Shown here piece by piece: positions 51,492 to 61,428 of a stretch of DNA of 64,000 nucleotides. The stretch is from the NCBI GenBank assembly GCA_003573975.1, contig AP018533.1, positions 2,478,049 to 2,542,048 of the forward strand, written 5' to 3'. Source of the stretch: Clostridiales bacterium CCNA10 (GTDB taxonomy: Bacteria > Bacillota > Clostridia > Oscillospirales > Oscillospiraceae). The translations under genes were made by a program, and so were the position numbers. The notes beneath the pieces are model-generated. The model did no database searches, was not told the DNA's origin, and saw nothing but the letters and a program-made list of their open reading frames with translations. Numbering within the stretch: position 1 is the first letter of the stretch; every line of letters begins with the position of its first letter.

Positions 51492-51752
51492 TTATTCCTC
51501 GGCGGCTGCGTCCTCGTCGGACAAATCTATTTCGTATATGTCAAAGGGTTCGTCGGGCTTTACGATTGCCGGACGGGTGGACATATACCGTTCAACGTCA
51601 AAAGCGTTTTTCTTGTCGAAGTCGGAAAGGTATTTGTAGTTCGGGTGCTGCGTTATATCGTACTTATCGCTGAAAAAGGGGCGCACGCCGCGCAACTGCA
51701 AAATACATTTTCCTCCGTCCATAACTGCGATTTCGTCCTGTGTCATCAACTC
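51492..51752 (-). pseudogene. virD4: VirD4/TraG coupling protein, C-terminal fragment (cut by element F)
   Basis: 86 residues ELMTQDEIAVMDGGKCILQLRGVRPFFSDKYDI onwards, ending DEPFDIYEIDLSDEDAAAEE, match the end of the Tn1549-type coupling ATPase. The ATPase domains are missing. The frame breaks at a GAG codon (GA at 51751-51752). The rest must lie beyond F, outside the window. Confidence 0.8.
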
Positions 51753-51968
51753 TTTGCCACAATGTCAAGTGATGAATTCAAAAAAGACAAGCACTATCCA
51801 AAGAAAACCTTCTTTTATGGTATCTGCCTATTTTGTTTTCGATAGTTTTAGCTGTGATACATTTAATTTAGAGTGCAAAAAAGCAGGAGACCTTTTCGGA
51901 TCTCCTGCTCAATAAAGCTATAAAGATTTAATTGTCGTTGGTCTTCCAGTTACACAAACTGGAAACTG

Positions 51969-52289
51969 TTAGCTAATCTGTGCCTTGATTTTTATCCCTA
52001 TTCGTCCTAATTGATCTTGAACTACTTGCAAAAATTTCTGGCAGTTATCTGTTATATCATACTTGAAATGGATTTCTATCATAGCCATCTTAAAATCAGC
52101 ATTGGGGTATATTTCATCGTACTGTTCGCTTTCGATAAAAGCCACATACGCATTGATTTTATCTTGTAAAATCTTCAAGTGTTCAAACTCATTGTCCCAA
52201 TTCAAATGGTCGGTAATAAGGAGTACCAAACAAGCATTTTCTTTATCGTTTGCGATTGCATCAATCTGACTTGCGTTATCAACAGCCAT
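51969..52289 (-). CDS. DUF6572-like protein
   Basis: 106 residues from ATG 52289 behind AAGGAGAAATATT. QIDAIANDKENACLVLLITDHLNW and KINAYVAFIESEQYDEIYPNADF match the DUF6572 pattern as I remember it. It is the last gene of the envelope operon. Function unknown. Confidence 0.65.
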   Translation of the reverse strand: MAVDNASQIDAIANDKENACLVLLITDHLNWDNEFEHLKILQDKINAYVAFIESEQYDEIYPNADFKMAMIEIHFKYDITDNCQKFLQVVQDQLGRIGIKIKAQIS

Positions 52290-52381
52290 AATATTTCTCC
52301 TTCTCAGTTCTTTATAACCATAACTCTTTCTCCCAATACATCTGTGACATTTTCTGTAACACAACTTCTAATTTTTGTTTT

Positions 52382-52927
52382 TTACTTAACTTTAGTGTAG
52401 CTCTCCATACTAAAAGTTTCTAAATCAAACACTACCGCAACAACATTGTCCTCATTTTCTTCAATAAGCCATAAGCGAGTCCATAAGGTTTGGTCGTTCA
52501 TATTGGTAGCAGTTTTATCCTCACCATCGGTAATGATTTTTTCGGGATCTAATTTTGTTACAAAAATGTTTTCGGGTTTAAGACCTGGCAGGCTGCTTTG
52601 AAGTTCCTCCTCTGTTAGTCCTGCTATTTCCATTGCTTCAGCACCGTTATAATACTCAACATCTCCGTACCAGTAGTTATCGTTAACATTCTCGATGGAT
52701 TTTAACCACATAAACTTATCGTCAACGAATTTATAACCAGCACCAGAGCCGGTATCTATTTCCCATGTTCCTTGTATCAGTGCATTATCATCGTTATTAT
52801 CTTTGCTGTCAGTAGTACCGGCGCAAGCGGTAAGCCCCAATAGTGTAAAACAGATCATCAGAATAGCTGCTGCAATTCTGAAAAACCCACTTTTGCGGTA
52901 TTTAATCATATTTATATCATAGTTCAT
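52382..52927 (-). CDS. Lipoprotein, unknown function
   Basis: 181 residues. The signal peptide ends in the lipobox LGLTAC, and the mature part starts with a Asn/Asp-rich linker. A beta-rich domain follows (GTWEIDTGSGAGYKFVDDKFMW... DNVVAVVFDLETFSMESYTKV). Start ATG 52927 has GGAGGTTACCT upstream. Confidence 0.75.
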   Translation of the reverse strand: MNYDINMIKYRKSGFFRIAAAILMICFTLLGLTACAGTTDSKDNNDDNALIQGTWEIDTGSGAGYKFVDDKFMWLKSIENVNDNYWYGDVEYYNGAEAMEIAGLTEEELQSSLPGLKPENIFVTKLDPEKIITDGEDKTATNMNDQTLWTRLWLIEENEDNVVAVVFDLETFSMESYTKVK

Positions 52928-52996
52928 AGGTAACCTCCAAGTTATATCCTCTTTATTTTCGTAAGCCTTTCTCCATTGAAAAATGAAGAAAATCTT

Positions 52997-54202
52997 TTAT
53001 TCCCGTTCCCGTCTACTCCGTTTTTTCTTTCGGGGATCTGGCAGCGGAGAAAAGGTCTGAATATAGTCCTGCCGAATCTCTGTCACATCCTGAGAAAGAA
53101 AAGCAGCGACACGATCTTGTTCGGAAGTTTGCTCTGGGAAAAAGGACGCAAATTTCTGTGCCAGCTGTTCTTCTTTTTCATCCAGTTTAAGAGTGCCTTC
53201 GTATCCAATCAATTCTTTCAGCACAACAGTAAACTCCTTGTACCGGTCCCCTCGAATATCCAGATTGACTTTCGCTTTGGCCGTCATGCCGTTAAGGTAA
53301 AGTACCTTCAAGGACGCATCGTTTCCTGACCGATTCATTGTGACCCACAAAGCCAGCTTTTTTGAGAGCAGCTTCCCGCCAATCAGCATCCAGTTCTGGC
53401 TTCGGTAAATTTCCAGATACTTTTTCATGCCCTCATCTTCAAATTCTATTGGTTCAAAGTGTTCCCCATCCAACAGCTGCTCCAACTGTTTTTTACTGAG
53501 AATCTGATTCAGTACCGGTATGTTCCGGTAAGGCGCGCAGATATAGCGCCTCATTTTCTGAAACAGTGCCACAACCAGAACTGCTGTACCAAGTAAAAAC
53601 AGGAAAAGCTCTCCGTCCATTTCGATTTTTCCGATTGCCGTTACCCAGATTCCACGCAGAACCAGCACGACGCCAAAGCCCCACAGTCCGAAAATCAGCA
53701 GCTTTTTCAGCGGATGAAAATGAATCCACTCAATGATCTGTACCTGTTGTTTGCCACTCATAGGTTTGTCACGCAAAAGTAGATGGGTGATCCATTTTCT
53801 TAGAATCAGTGGAATCCATGCAGTCGCACACATGAAGATTGCAACACTGGCATAAATGCCAATCCCAAGCCAGCCATTATCCAGAAAAGCTTCCAGAAGC
53901 AGAAGGAGGATAATCGGAAAAATCATAGTGAAAAACAAGGGTAAAAATGACTCCTTGCGTATCCTCTTGAGATTTAAGTCATTAAGCGCAGAGTTGATAC
54001 ATATACCAAGAATCATGGCTGCTGTCATACCACCTGCCACCCATTTTTTACGCTCTCCGTATCGCATGATATGTACAGTTTCGTGCATATAAGGAAGTTT
54101 TCCTGTAATACCTACATAAAAATAGAATCCCAAATAAGTCAGAGCCAAAAGTGCCCCTACCAGCTTCAAAATTGTTTTTCCTGAAAGTTTTCGTTTCTCC
54201 AT
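52997..54202 (-). CDS. Polytopic membrane protein with an HExxH motif, unknown function
   Basis: 401 residues. About six transmembrane segments lie in residues 1-215; residues ~215-401 are cytosolic and end in a very basic tail (KKKRSRRERE). MHETVHIMRYGERKKW contains HETVH, a zincin-type HExxH motif, near the first membrane segment; whether it is catalytic is uncertain. It is the longest gene of the operon. Confidence 0.7.
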   Translation of the reverse strand: MEKRKLSGKTILKLVGALLALTYLGFYFYVGITGKLPYMHETVHIMRYGERKKWVAGGMTAAMILGICINSALNDLNLKRIRKESFLPLFFTMIFPIILLLLLEAFLDNGWLGIGIYASVAIFMCATAWIPLILRKWITHLLLRDKPMSGKQQVQIIEWIHFHPLKKLLIFGLWGFGVVLVLRGIWVTAIGKIEMDGELFLFLLGTAVLVVALFQKMRRYICAPYRNIPVLNQILSKKQLEQLLDGEHFEPIEFEDEGMKKYLEIYRSQNWMLIGGKLLSKKLALWVTMNRSGNDASLKVLYLNGMTAKAKVNLDIRGDRYKEFTVVLKELIGYEGTLKLDEKEEQLAQKFASFFPEQTSEQDRVAAFLSQDVTEIRQDYIQTFSPLPDPRKKKRSRRERE

Positions 54203-54242
54203 CTTCGTCGTTTTCCTATAAAATCACTGTTCCTGTGTCAAT

Positions 54243-54830
54243 TTATCCTTCTGTATCCCAAACAAAGCTATCTACCATGTCTCTGGCGGCCTGTTCAGTG
54301 GTTTCTGATCCGCTGAAATTTGTAAGCTGGATCAGGCAGAACCCGTAATCCTTTACAATATAGTATTGCGTAGTGACAATATCGCCCTCGTCGATAGTAA
54401 AGATATACAGCAGGTCTCCCTGCTCGGTATAGGTTCCATCCCCGTTCAGTTGTGCTTCAATACCATCCAGCTGCATCAAAATCTGTTGGACGATCGCATC
54501 CCGGAACTGCTCATGCTCATCCAGACTATATTTGTTCTTTCCTACATGGACGGATATGTTGTCCGGCTTTTCATCATTTTCGTGACCTTCCTCTATGTAG
54601 AAAATCTGCGAATCAGTAGAATGCTTCTCAGATTTCTCCCATCCCTCCGGGACGGTATAACTTCCGGGAATCGCATGATCTTCAGATGATATTTCGGTTT
54701 CGGAAGAAGAAGGTTTCTGCTGATCCGCCACAGATTCATCAGAGGGAGATTGTGGCGATGAAGCCCCATTTTTGCCGCATCCAGCAAGGAGCAACACCAT
54801 AGTTAATAACACAATTAAGATTTTTTTCAT
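54243..54830 (-). CDS. Lipoprotein, unknown function
   Basis: 195 residues. Lipobox LLLAGC at ~14-19, a Ser/Pro-rich linker, and a folded domain YTVPEGWEKSEKHSTDSQIFYIEE to AARDMVDSFVWD. This PsbP/DUF-like pattern is common in clostridial lipoproteins. Confidence 0.75.
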   Translation of the reverse strand: MKKILIVLLTMVLLLAGCGKNGASSPQSPSDESVADQQKPSSSETEISSEDHAIPGSYTVPEGWEKSEKHSTDSQIFYIEEGHENDEKPDNISVHVGKNKYSLDEHEQFRDAIVQQILMQLDGIEAQLNGDGTYTEQGDLLYIFTIDEGDIVTTQYYIVKDYGFCLIQLTNFSGSETTEQAARDMVDSFVWDTEG

Positions 54831-54860
54831 GCTCTGATTCCTCTCACTTTATAATACTGG

Positions 54861-55319
54861 TTATCCGAGATTGGAAACAATCTGGCAGAACATCTCAACA
54901 TTTTCTTTCTGCCCCTGAATATCAGATCCAATCGCATTGTTCATCAAAGAAATTTTCATTTTTTCTTTTCCCAAATGCAGCATTACGACTTTTCTTCCGG
55001 GCAGCAGCCCACCCTTGACTTCTGCCTTTGTTATGCTGCTTAGAGGCAGAGAAAGCCGGTTTTCAATTTTTGAGACATTGACGGAATTTACAATGACCAT
55101 ATTCAGGTGTTGCTCGGTAACTCCCAGATAGCAGTAAGCATTGCTCAGTGCGCCCAATGCAGCGGCAGCGCCCCCCGTCAGTGTAGAAAGTCCTCCAATC
55201 AGTGCATAGGTATCAGCCCCGGCCATGATGACCGCCCATAACTTGCACTGATAGGCTTCGTTTTCGTTCAAAATGGCTTCCAGCATTTCATTTTTATCTT
55301 TTTCATTCATTGTAAGCAT
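54861..55319 (-). CDS. Protein with a PH-like C-terminal domain, unknown function
   Basis: 152 residues from ATG 55319 behind AGGAGGAACAATT. An Ala/Gly-rich hydrophobic part (AVIMAGADTYALIGGLSTLT) is followed by a beta-rich domain (LPLSSITKAEVKGGLLPGRKVVMLHLGKEKMKISL) like bacterial PH domains. It lies between two lipoprotein genes. Confidence 0.65.
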   Translation of the reverse strand: MLTMNEKDKNEMLEAILNENEAYQCKLWAVIMAGADTYALIGGLSTLTGGAAAALGALSNAYCYLGVTEQHLNMVIVNSVNVSKIENRLSLPLSSITKAEVKGGLLPGRKVVMLHLGKEKMKISLMNNAIGSDIQGQKENVEMFCQIVSNLG

Positions 55320-55402
55320 AATTGTTCCTCCTAATTATTGTTTTAAGTTGAGAACGCCGGATGCAATCCTTTGATATATGCACCCGGCGTTCTTCAAAAG
55401 CA

Positions 55403-56515
55403 TTAGTCTACTTTCAAATTTTCGTCCAGGATCACCAGTTCGCCGTTGCGTTCAATGATACCAGGCTGAACCACAACGATTTTCAGACCTTCCTGCAATT
55501 CCAGACACTGTGAAGCATAACCCCAAACCTTGACCTAATCGCCTTCCTCAAGCTCAATGGCAGTGCTTACAGTACCATCTTCATTCAAAAGCTGGTTAGA
55601 AATACAGTAGAGCTGGCCGGTTGTATCCTCTGCGATGTAGAGAGACACATCCGTAGCGAGTGGCGTTCCGGCAATAGATTTATATTCACCGACTTCTTCG
55701 CCCCAAATAGTACCTTCACTGTAAAATCCAACGACCATATTTTCTTCATATCCCTCGATGATCGCATTGAAATCCTGAGCATACGGCTCCATCTCAGCTT
55801 TTGTCGTATCCTTGTAAGCGGCAATCTTTTCATTAGAGGCCTGTTCTTTTACTTCTTGCGGCTGATAATCCTTGTATTCAAAAACATTGTCCGAAGCAAG
55901 CGTGATTGCTGTGTAGTCATCATCCAGAATGACTTTATAAACAGCAATTTCATCATCATCAACAGTACGATTGATGTCGATATTTCCTGCGAAATTCAGT
56001 TCATATCCGTCTACACCTTCCAGCGCCTTTTGTAAAGCTGCGTTGGACATAGCACAGTTGATCCCATTGAGCGTTACAAAGAAATCAGGATTTGGTTGAT
56101 CCTTATCGGCAGAGTATTCCAGTTCTACCACCGTTCCGCCCTCAGCAGGCTTGCATGGCTCTGTCCCGGCATTTACGATTGCAACATCCATTTCCTGATC
56201 GTCTTTGGAAAATTCCCCATAAATACGCTCGCCGGGTTGCAGAGAAACCTCTGCCGCATCATATTCTTCCGTTTCCAAACTCCATCCGGCTTGTATCAGC
56301 TGGGAAGTTTCCAAAGGAAGCGTGTAGTAAGTACCATCCAGTACGAACTCAGGTGTCCCGTCATTTTTCAGCTGAGACAGAATGGCCTCATCCGTACAGC
56401 CTTTATCGCTGCCCGCAGCTACCGGAGCTGATGTCTGAGGTTTTGAGCCGCATCCGGCCAGCATACTGCATACCAGCACACATCCTATTAGTAAAGCAAT
56501 CCATTGTTTTTTCAT
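55403..56515 (-). pseudogene. Lipoprotein gene with an in-frame amber stop near its 3' end
   Basis: From ATG 56515 (AAAGGA upstream; lipobox MLAGC) the frame runs 326 residues to TAG at 55535-55537. It continues in the same frame for 44 codons (VKVWGYASQCLELQEGLKIV, ending LDENLKVD) to TAA 55403. ELEEGD-stop-VKVWGYA looks like one beta-strand pair of an OB-like fold, so the stop splits a domain. This is either a nonsense mutation, a sequencing error or read-through. Confidence 0.7.
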
Positions 56516-56589
56516 AAGCGTAAATCCTTTCTGCGATTCTATCAATTTTGTTTTATGTATGAACAACTCATATCCTATATAAAGGTGGA

Positions 56590-57177
56590 TTATGCTCCAA
56601 TCAGCGTCATGACCACATAGAGTACAATCAGCAGGAGCGCAAGACACATTGCACAGAAAACGGCAATCGTCGTTTTGACCCTGTGCCGTTCCTTTAATGT
56701 CAGAACCATCATTGCAAGTACATCAAAGGAAAAGAAGAACTGGCAGATTCCAGCTAAAACCGCCAACCATTTCGGATGTATGCCGTCTTTGCATGACTTT
56801 ATCAGATAAGCGATAGCATAGGGAGCTGCCCCTAATAGAATCCCGTATCCAAAAATCAAAAAAACAATGGTTACCAGTCCAAACAACGCCATCAGCGGCA
56901 ATGGGAAGAATGCCATCAGCGTTACATATACGGTGATGCTCCCTCCGATCAGGTAGAACGGGATCAGTCCATACTTGATGATCAAAGTGCAGTTCAGCAA
57001 TGTCTTTCTCGACCACTTTCTTCCTACGGTCAGCACAACAATCAAATTGACGATTCCCATGATAAAGGGCAGAAGGATGGATAATATCTGCAATTTGATC
57101 GCATTGTCAAAACAGCCTGCCAAAAGGAAGAATGTATAAGACACAATTACATAGAGTACCGGGAGGATATAAGTCAT
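56590..57177 (-). CDS. Membrane protein with about five transmembrane segments, unknown function
   Basis: 195 residues, mostly hydrophobic (ILPVLYVIVSYTFFLLAGCF, LLPFIMGIVNLIVVLTVG, GSITVYVTLMAFFPLPLMAL). Its start overlaps the end of the next upstream gene by 4 nt (ATGA). No family assignment. Confidence 0.7.
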   Translation of the reverse strand: MTYILPVLYVIVSYTFFLLAGCFDNAIKLQILSILLPFIMGIVNLIVVLTVGRKWSRKTLLNCTLIIKYGLIPFYLIGGSITVYVTLMAFFPLPLMALFGLVTIVFLIFGYGILLGAAPYAIAYLIKSCKDGIHPKWLAVLAGICQFFFSFDVLAMMVLTLKERHRVKTTIAVFCAMCLALLLIVLYVVMTLIGA

Positions 57178-58013
57178 TTAACAACCTCCTTTCTGCGCCG
57201 GATCAACCAGAGAATCAGCCAGATCAAGCAGACTGGGAATGAGAACAAGCCCAAAATAAAAAGTCCGGCTCCAACCGATCCGAGTATTGAGTCCCCGGTG
57301 GCTATATTGCTGATGATTCCGAACAGTGCCAGACCAACACTGAAAGAGAGCCAGCAAAAGAAAGCATATTTACTCTCTTTGGCGCTTGCGGGTACTCTTG
57401 ATTCTCCCTTTTTGTTTCCAAGCTGGGTTTTTAGCTGTTCGCTTAGAAGTCGTTCCTGTTCCTCTAATTTGGTGTCTCCGATCGCCCTTGCGTAATCTCC
57501 CCGAAGCAGGTGATACCCTATTTTATCCTGCGTATTTTTTGCTCGATGCAAAAACTGCTCCAAAGTTTCTTCTGCTTCTGTCCAGCGCTGTTGTTCCAGC
57601 AGAGCGGAGAACCAGTTCGCTGTAATGATATTTTTGGAATGTTTGCTGAATGCCCAGGGACGCCAGCGATCCAATCCCTGTTTCAAATTCTCAAGATTAT
57701 GGTCGCTTTGATACGCCACCACATAGGGGTTAAGTTTCTTTGCCAGCCAGTGTTCATATTTGCAATATGCGAAAAAGCATAGAGCAAGCAGCGCAAGAAA
57801 CACTACAACAGCAATCCACATAGTCTCGTAAGAAAAAAAGTGATCATAAATCAGGCACGCAGCTCCAGAGAGAGCCGCAATGCTGAAAATTGGCCATGGA
57901 TTTCTCATAATAGCAATATCTCCAATCATCTGTTTGAATAAAGATTCCGATATGGTTAAATTGTCATATCTATATGCAAACATTATAGCATTTGCATCAT
58001 CTTTCGTCATCAT
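57174..58013 (-). CDS. Membrane protein with a soluble helical repeat-like core, unknown function
   Basis: 279 residues from ATG 58013. Two transmembrane segments lie at the N-terminus (WPIFSIAALSGAACLIYDHF, WIAVVVFLALLALCFFAYC) and two at the C-terminus. Between them is a helical part (ITANWFSALLEQQRWTEAEETLEQFLHRAKN) like TPR helices. It is the first gene of the operon; IS copy 2 is inserted 7 bp before its start codon and separates it from its upstream region. The track frame that starts further upstream reads antisense IS DNA. Confidence 0.7.
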   Translation of the reverse strand: MMTKDDANAIMFAYRYDNLTISESLFKQMIGDIAIMRNPWPIFSIAALSGAACLIYDHFFSYETMWIAVVVFLALLALCFFAYCKYEHWLAKKLNPYVVAYQSDHNLENLKQGLDRWRPWAFSKHSKNIITANWFSALLEQQRWTEAEETLEQFLHRAKNTQDKIGYHLLRGDYARAIGDTKLEEQERLLSEQLKTQLGNKKGESRVPASAKESKYAFFCWLSFSVGLALFGIISNIATGDSILGSVGAGLFILGLFSFPVCLIWLILWLIRRRKEVVK

Positions 58014-58020
58014 TTTTCTA

Positions 58021-59384
58021 GATAAGGTACAATAATTTTCGCAAATTGAAAAGCAAACAAAAGAAGACATGGTTTGCAGCCCTCTGGTAGAATGAAGTCG
58101 CGACACACCATTCTGAAAGGAGCGAGCAAACCATGCCTGAAAAGATTGTACAGCTGAATGAGGAAGTAATCAAGGGGCAGCTCAAGGAACTTGTGCGTGG
58201 CAGCGTAGAGGAGACACTCAACAAGCTGCTGGAGGCCGAGGCAGAGAAGCTGACCCAGGCTGCCCGGTACGAGCGTAATGAGCAGCGCCAGGGGTACCGG
58301 AGCGGCCACTACAACCGGAATCTCACCACTACATCCGGGGACGTTACCCTGAAGGTGCCCAAGCTCAAGGGGATCTCCTTTGAGACCGCCATCATTGAGC
58401 GGTATCGCCGCCGGGAGAGCAGTGTAGAAGAAGCTCTCATTGAGATGTACCTGGCAGGCGTATCCGTCCGACGTGTGGAGGATATTACTGAGGCTCTGTG
58501 GGGCAGCAAGGTGTCTCCGGCCACCATCAGTGAGCTGAACAAGAAAGCGTATGTCCACATTGAAGACTGGCGGAACCGCCCTCTGCAAGGCGGGCGCTAT
58601 CCGTATGTCTATGTGGTGGATGGGATCTACCTGCGCCGAAATTGGGGCGGAGAGTTTGAAAAATGTGGCCATTCTTGGTGGCGATTGCAGTGAATGAGGA
58701 CGGATACCGTGAGGTTCTTGGTGCCGCCGAGGGGATGAAAGAGGACAAGTCCAGCTGGGTCAGCTTCTTCCAGTGGCTGCGCGGCCGCGGCCTGGACGGG
58801 GTTAAACTGGTGGTTGGAGACAAATGCCTTGGTATGCTGGAAGCTGTGGGAGAAGTATTCCCAGAGGCCAAGTACCAGCGGTGTACTGTGCACTTCTACC
58901 GCAATGTGTTCTCCGTAACGCCTCGCTCCAAGGTGAAGCTGGTGGCAAAGATGCTCAAAGCGATCCATGCTCAGGAGAGCAAGAAAGCTGCCCGGGAGAA
59001 AGCCAAAGCCGTGGTGGAGCAACTGCGCTCTATGAAGTTGAAAGAGGCCGCCAAGAAGGTGGAGGATGGCATTGAGGAAACGCTGACTTACTGCGATTTT
59101 TCCCAGCGAACACTGGACTCGCATCCGTACCAATAACGTCATTGAACGGCTCAACCGGGAGATCCGCCGCCGCACTCGTGTAGTGGGCAGTTTCCCAGAC
59201 GGCAACTCCGCCCTCATGCTGGTCTGCGCCCGGCTGCGCCATGTGGGCCGGCACCCAGTGGGGCAACAAGAAGTACATGAACATGAAGCACCTGGAGGCT
59301 GCCCTTGAGGACGCCTCCATTGCTGGCTGACTTCTCTCATGCCAGGGCCTGCAAACCATTTTGCGAAAATTCCTTGACACTACC
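58021..59384 (+). mobile_element. IS256-family insertion sequence, copy 2
   Basis: 1364 bp with the 8-bp target duplication TTTTTCTA (58013-58020 and 59385-59392). It equals copy 1 except for about five small insertions that total 7 nt. It lies between the envelope operon and the recombinase. Confidence 0.92.
58133..59330 (+). pseudogene. IS256-family transposase, frameshifted copy
   Basis: Same start and end as the intact copy. Differences: GTGGTG for GTG near 58614 (adds a Val), one extra A at ~58662, one extra T at ~58677, one extra T at ~59103 and one extra G at ~59246. The reading frame is broken four times. All four frame-changing differences are +1 in short homopolymers. Confidence 0.9.
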
Positions 59385-59461
59385 TTTTTCTACTGTTTGG
59401 ACTGGGAATTTAATGGTAAACAAATTGTGAATATATCTATTGCAATTTTACAAAAAGAAAA

Positions 59462-59492
59462 GCCTCATCCCTCGCTGATTGAGAGATGAGGC
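59462..59492 (-). terminator. Terminator after the F recombinase gene
   Basis: GCCTCATC and GATGAGGC (59462-59469, 59485-59492) form a stem; the minus strand then reads TTTTCTTTTTG. It is placed directly after the recombinase stop. Confidence 0.75.
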
Positions 59493-59499
59493 GAAATGA

Positions 59500-61154
59500 T
59501 TATGCTGTAATCTCCGGGATTTCTCCGACAAAGTTATAAACGATTCTGACTTCCTGCACTTTCTGTCCGTCAATCTTCTTGACTTCGCCCACCAAAATTT
59601 TGCTGATGAGCCGGTTCAGCACCGCTTCATCCAGTTCTTCAATGGCTGCATAGCGCCGGATTTCTTTGATGAAGGTGCGGACTTCATTTTCCTGTTCGTC
59701 AGAGTGGCGCATCATCAACAGTAGGTCTTGCAGGCGCTTCTGGTTGGCTTCCTGCTCTTGTTCCAGTGTTGCTGTCAGCTTCATAAAACGCTGCTCAGTC
59801 AGGATTCCTTTTGCCTTATCGGTATATAGGCTCAGGAACATCTCATCAATTTCACGATTCCTGCTTTCCAGTCGTTGACATTCCTTCTGTGTCTGGGAGG
59901 CATCCAGAAGATACCGGCGCTCCATCCGGCTGCTCAACCGCTGATAAAAAGCATCGGCATCTTTGAGCGCAGTCTTTGCCAGTTCCTGAATATCTTTCAG
60001 CACAAGGTTGTATAAATCTCTGGCTTCGATCTTGTGGCTGGTACAGGCGTTCTTGCCCAGCCTGTTGTAGGTTTGGCAGATATAATACGCCTTATCAATC
60101 GGTTCCCGCTGTTCGCCGGTAAAAACGGTTCTTTCCGGTTCTGCCAACCTTTTCATACCGCACCTGCATGGACTTTCCGCAAGTCGCACAATAAATGATA
60201 CCGTGGAACAGGTTATAAAAGGGGCAGGAGTTGCCCTTCATAATGGTTGGTCTGCGGTCAATGGTTTCCTGCACCTGCTCCCATTCTTCCGGGGAGATGA
60301 TTGCTTCATGGCAATCCTCGATAATTTCCCAGTCCTCACGAGGGATAATGTCATAGGTGTTGGAGCGAATCCCTTTCTGATGTGTCCGGCAGACCAGATG
60401 TGCGCCCTTATAAAAGGGATTCCGCAGGATATGGCTGATTCTTGCACTTCCCCATGAATAGTAATTTACATCACATTCTGTGTTGCTTTTTACTCTGGTG
60501 ATCGGGACTTTATCATCCATGAGCTGCTTTGCAATCCGCATACATCCCCAGCCATCCAGCGCCATATCATAGATTTTTCGGATTACCGGTGCTGTCTCAG
60601 GGTCACGGATCAAATGTCCCTTATCCTCCGGGTCACGCATCAAACCGAGGGGCGGCTGCCCACCACAAAACTTCCCCTGCCGGGAACGGGTCATACGCCC
60701 TGCCAGCACCTTTTTAGAAATATCCCGGCTGTACATATCGTTCAGGATATTCTTAAACGGCGTAATGTCCATTTCCTGACGGGTCAGGCTGTCCACTCCG
60801 TCTGTAATGGCAATATAGCGTACATTGTGTTTTGGGAAAAAGATTTCGATATAGCTGCCAGCTTCGATATAATTCCTGCCCAGTCTGGACAGGTCTTTGG
60901 TGATAACGCAGCCGATCTTTCCCGCCTCAATATCGGCAATCATGCGCTGAAAAGAAGGGCGGTTGAAATTGCGGCCCTGTATAACCGTCATCCACATAAT
61001 ACTCATACTGGAACATTCCGTTTTTTTCGGCAAAGTCCCGGAGCATAAGTTTCTGGTTGCTGATGCTCATGCTCTCATTATCGCCGCCATCCTCCAGAGA
61101 GATACGGCAATAAAGGGCTGTGATTTTCTGATTAACTTGTTTTTTCCTGCTCAT
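59500..61154 (-). pseudogene. Large serine recombinase in element F (two frameshifts)
   Basis: Three consecutive frames give one protein: KITALYCRISLED (catalytic Ser) to DDGYTG; then RNFNRPSFQRMIADIEAGKIG to VGRTGKNRF; then TGEQREPIDKAYYICQTYNR to FVGEIPEITA. One extra G at ~60979 and one extra T at ~60124 (both in short homopolymers) explain the breaks. The order of domains is normal, so the gene may be intact in the living cell. Confidence 0.85.
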
Positions 61155-61225
61155 AGTGTTCTCCTTCTATGAACAGGGACACGATACCATTATAATACCA
61201 TGTCCCTGTCCATGATTCAACTGCT

Positions 61226-61393
61226 TTACGCCGCTTTCTGTGCCATTTCCCGATGCTCCAACCATTCCTCGAAGTGTTCGCAGGTCTGACGCTCGATCAG
61301 CTGCTCAAAGGCTTCCCGCATGGTTTTGTCCCCAGAAAACTCACGAACCACTACAAACTGGACTTTTTTATTCTGCTTCTTGTTTTTCTCCAT
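61226..61393 (-). CDS. Small TnpW-like protein before the F recombinase
   Basis: 55 residues from ATG 61393 behind GGAGGTAGCCT: KKVQFVVVREFSGDKTMREA, then FEQLIERQTCEHFEEW. It takes the same place (directly upstream of the recombinase) as the TnpW-like genes of A, B and D. Confidence 0.6.
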   Translation of the reverse strand: MEKNKKQNKKVQFVVVREFSGDKTMREAFEQLIERQTCEHFEEWLEHREMAQKAA

Positions 61394-61428
61394 AGGCTAC
61401 CTCCATAGAATAGGGGATCAGACGGTGG

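Noticed and set aside
57174..58106. 310-residue version of the first operon gene with an N-terminal extension
   Set aside because: The extension (MSRLHSTRGLQTM...) is antisense IS256 DNA that also occurs at copy 1. The real start is at 58013.
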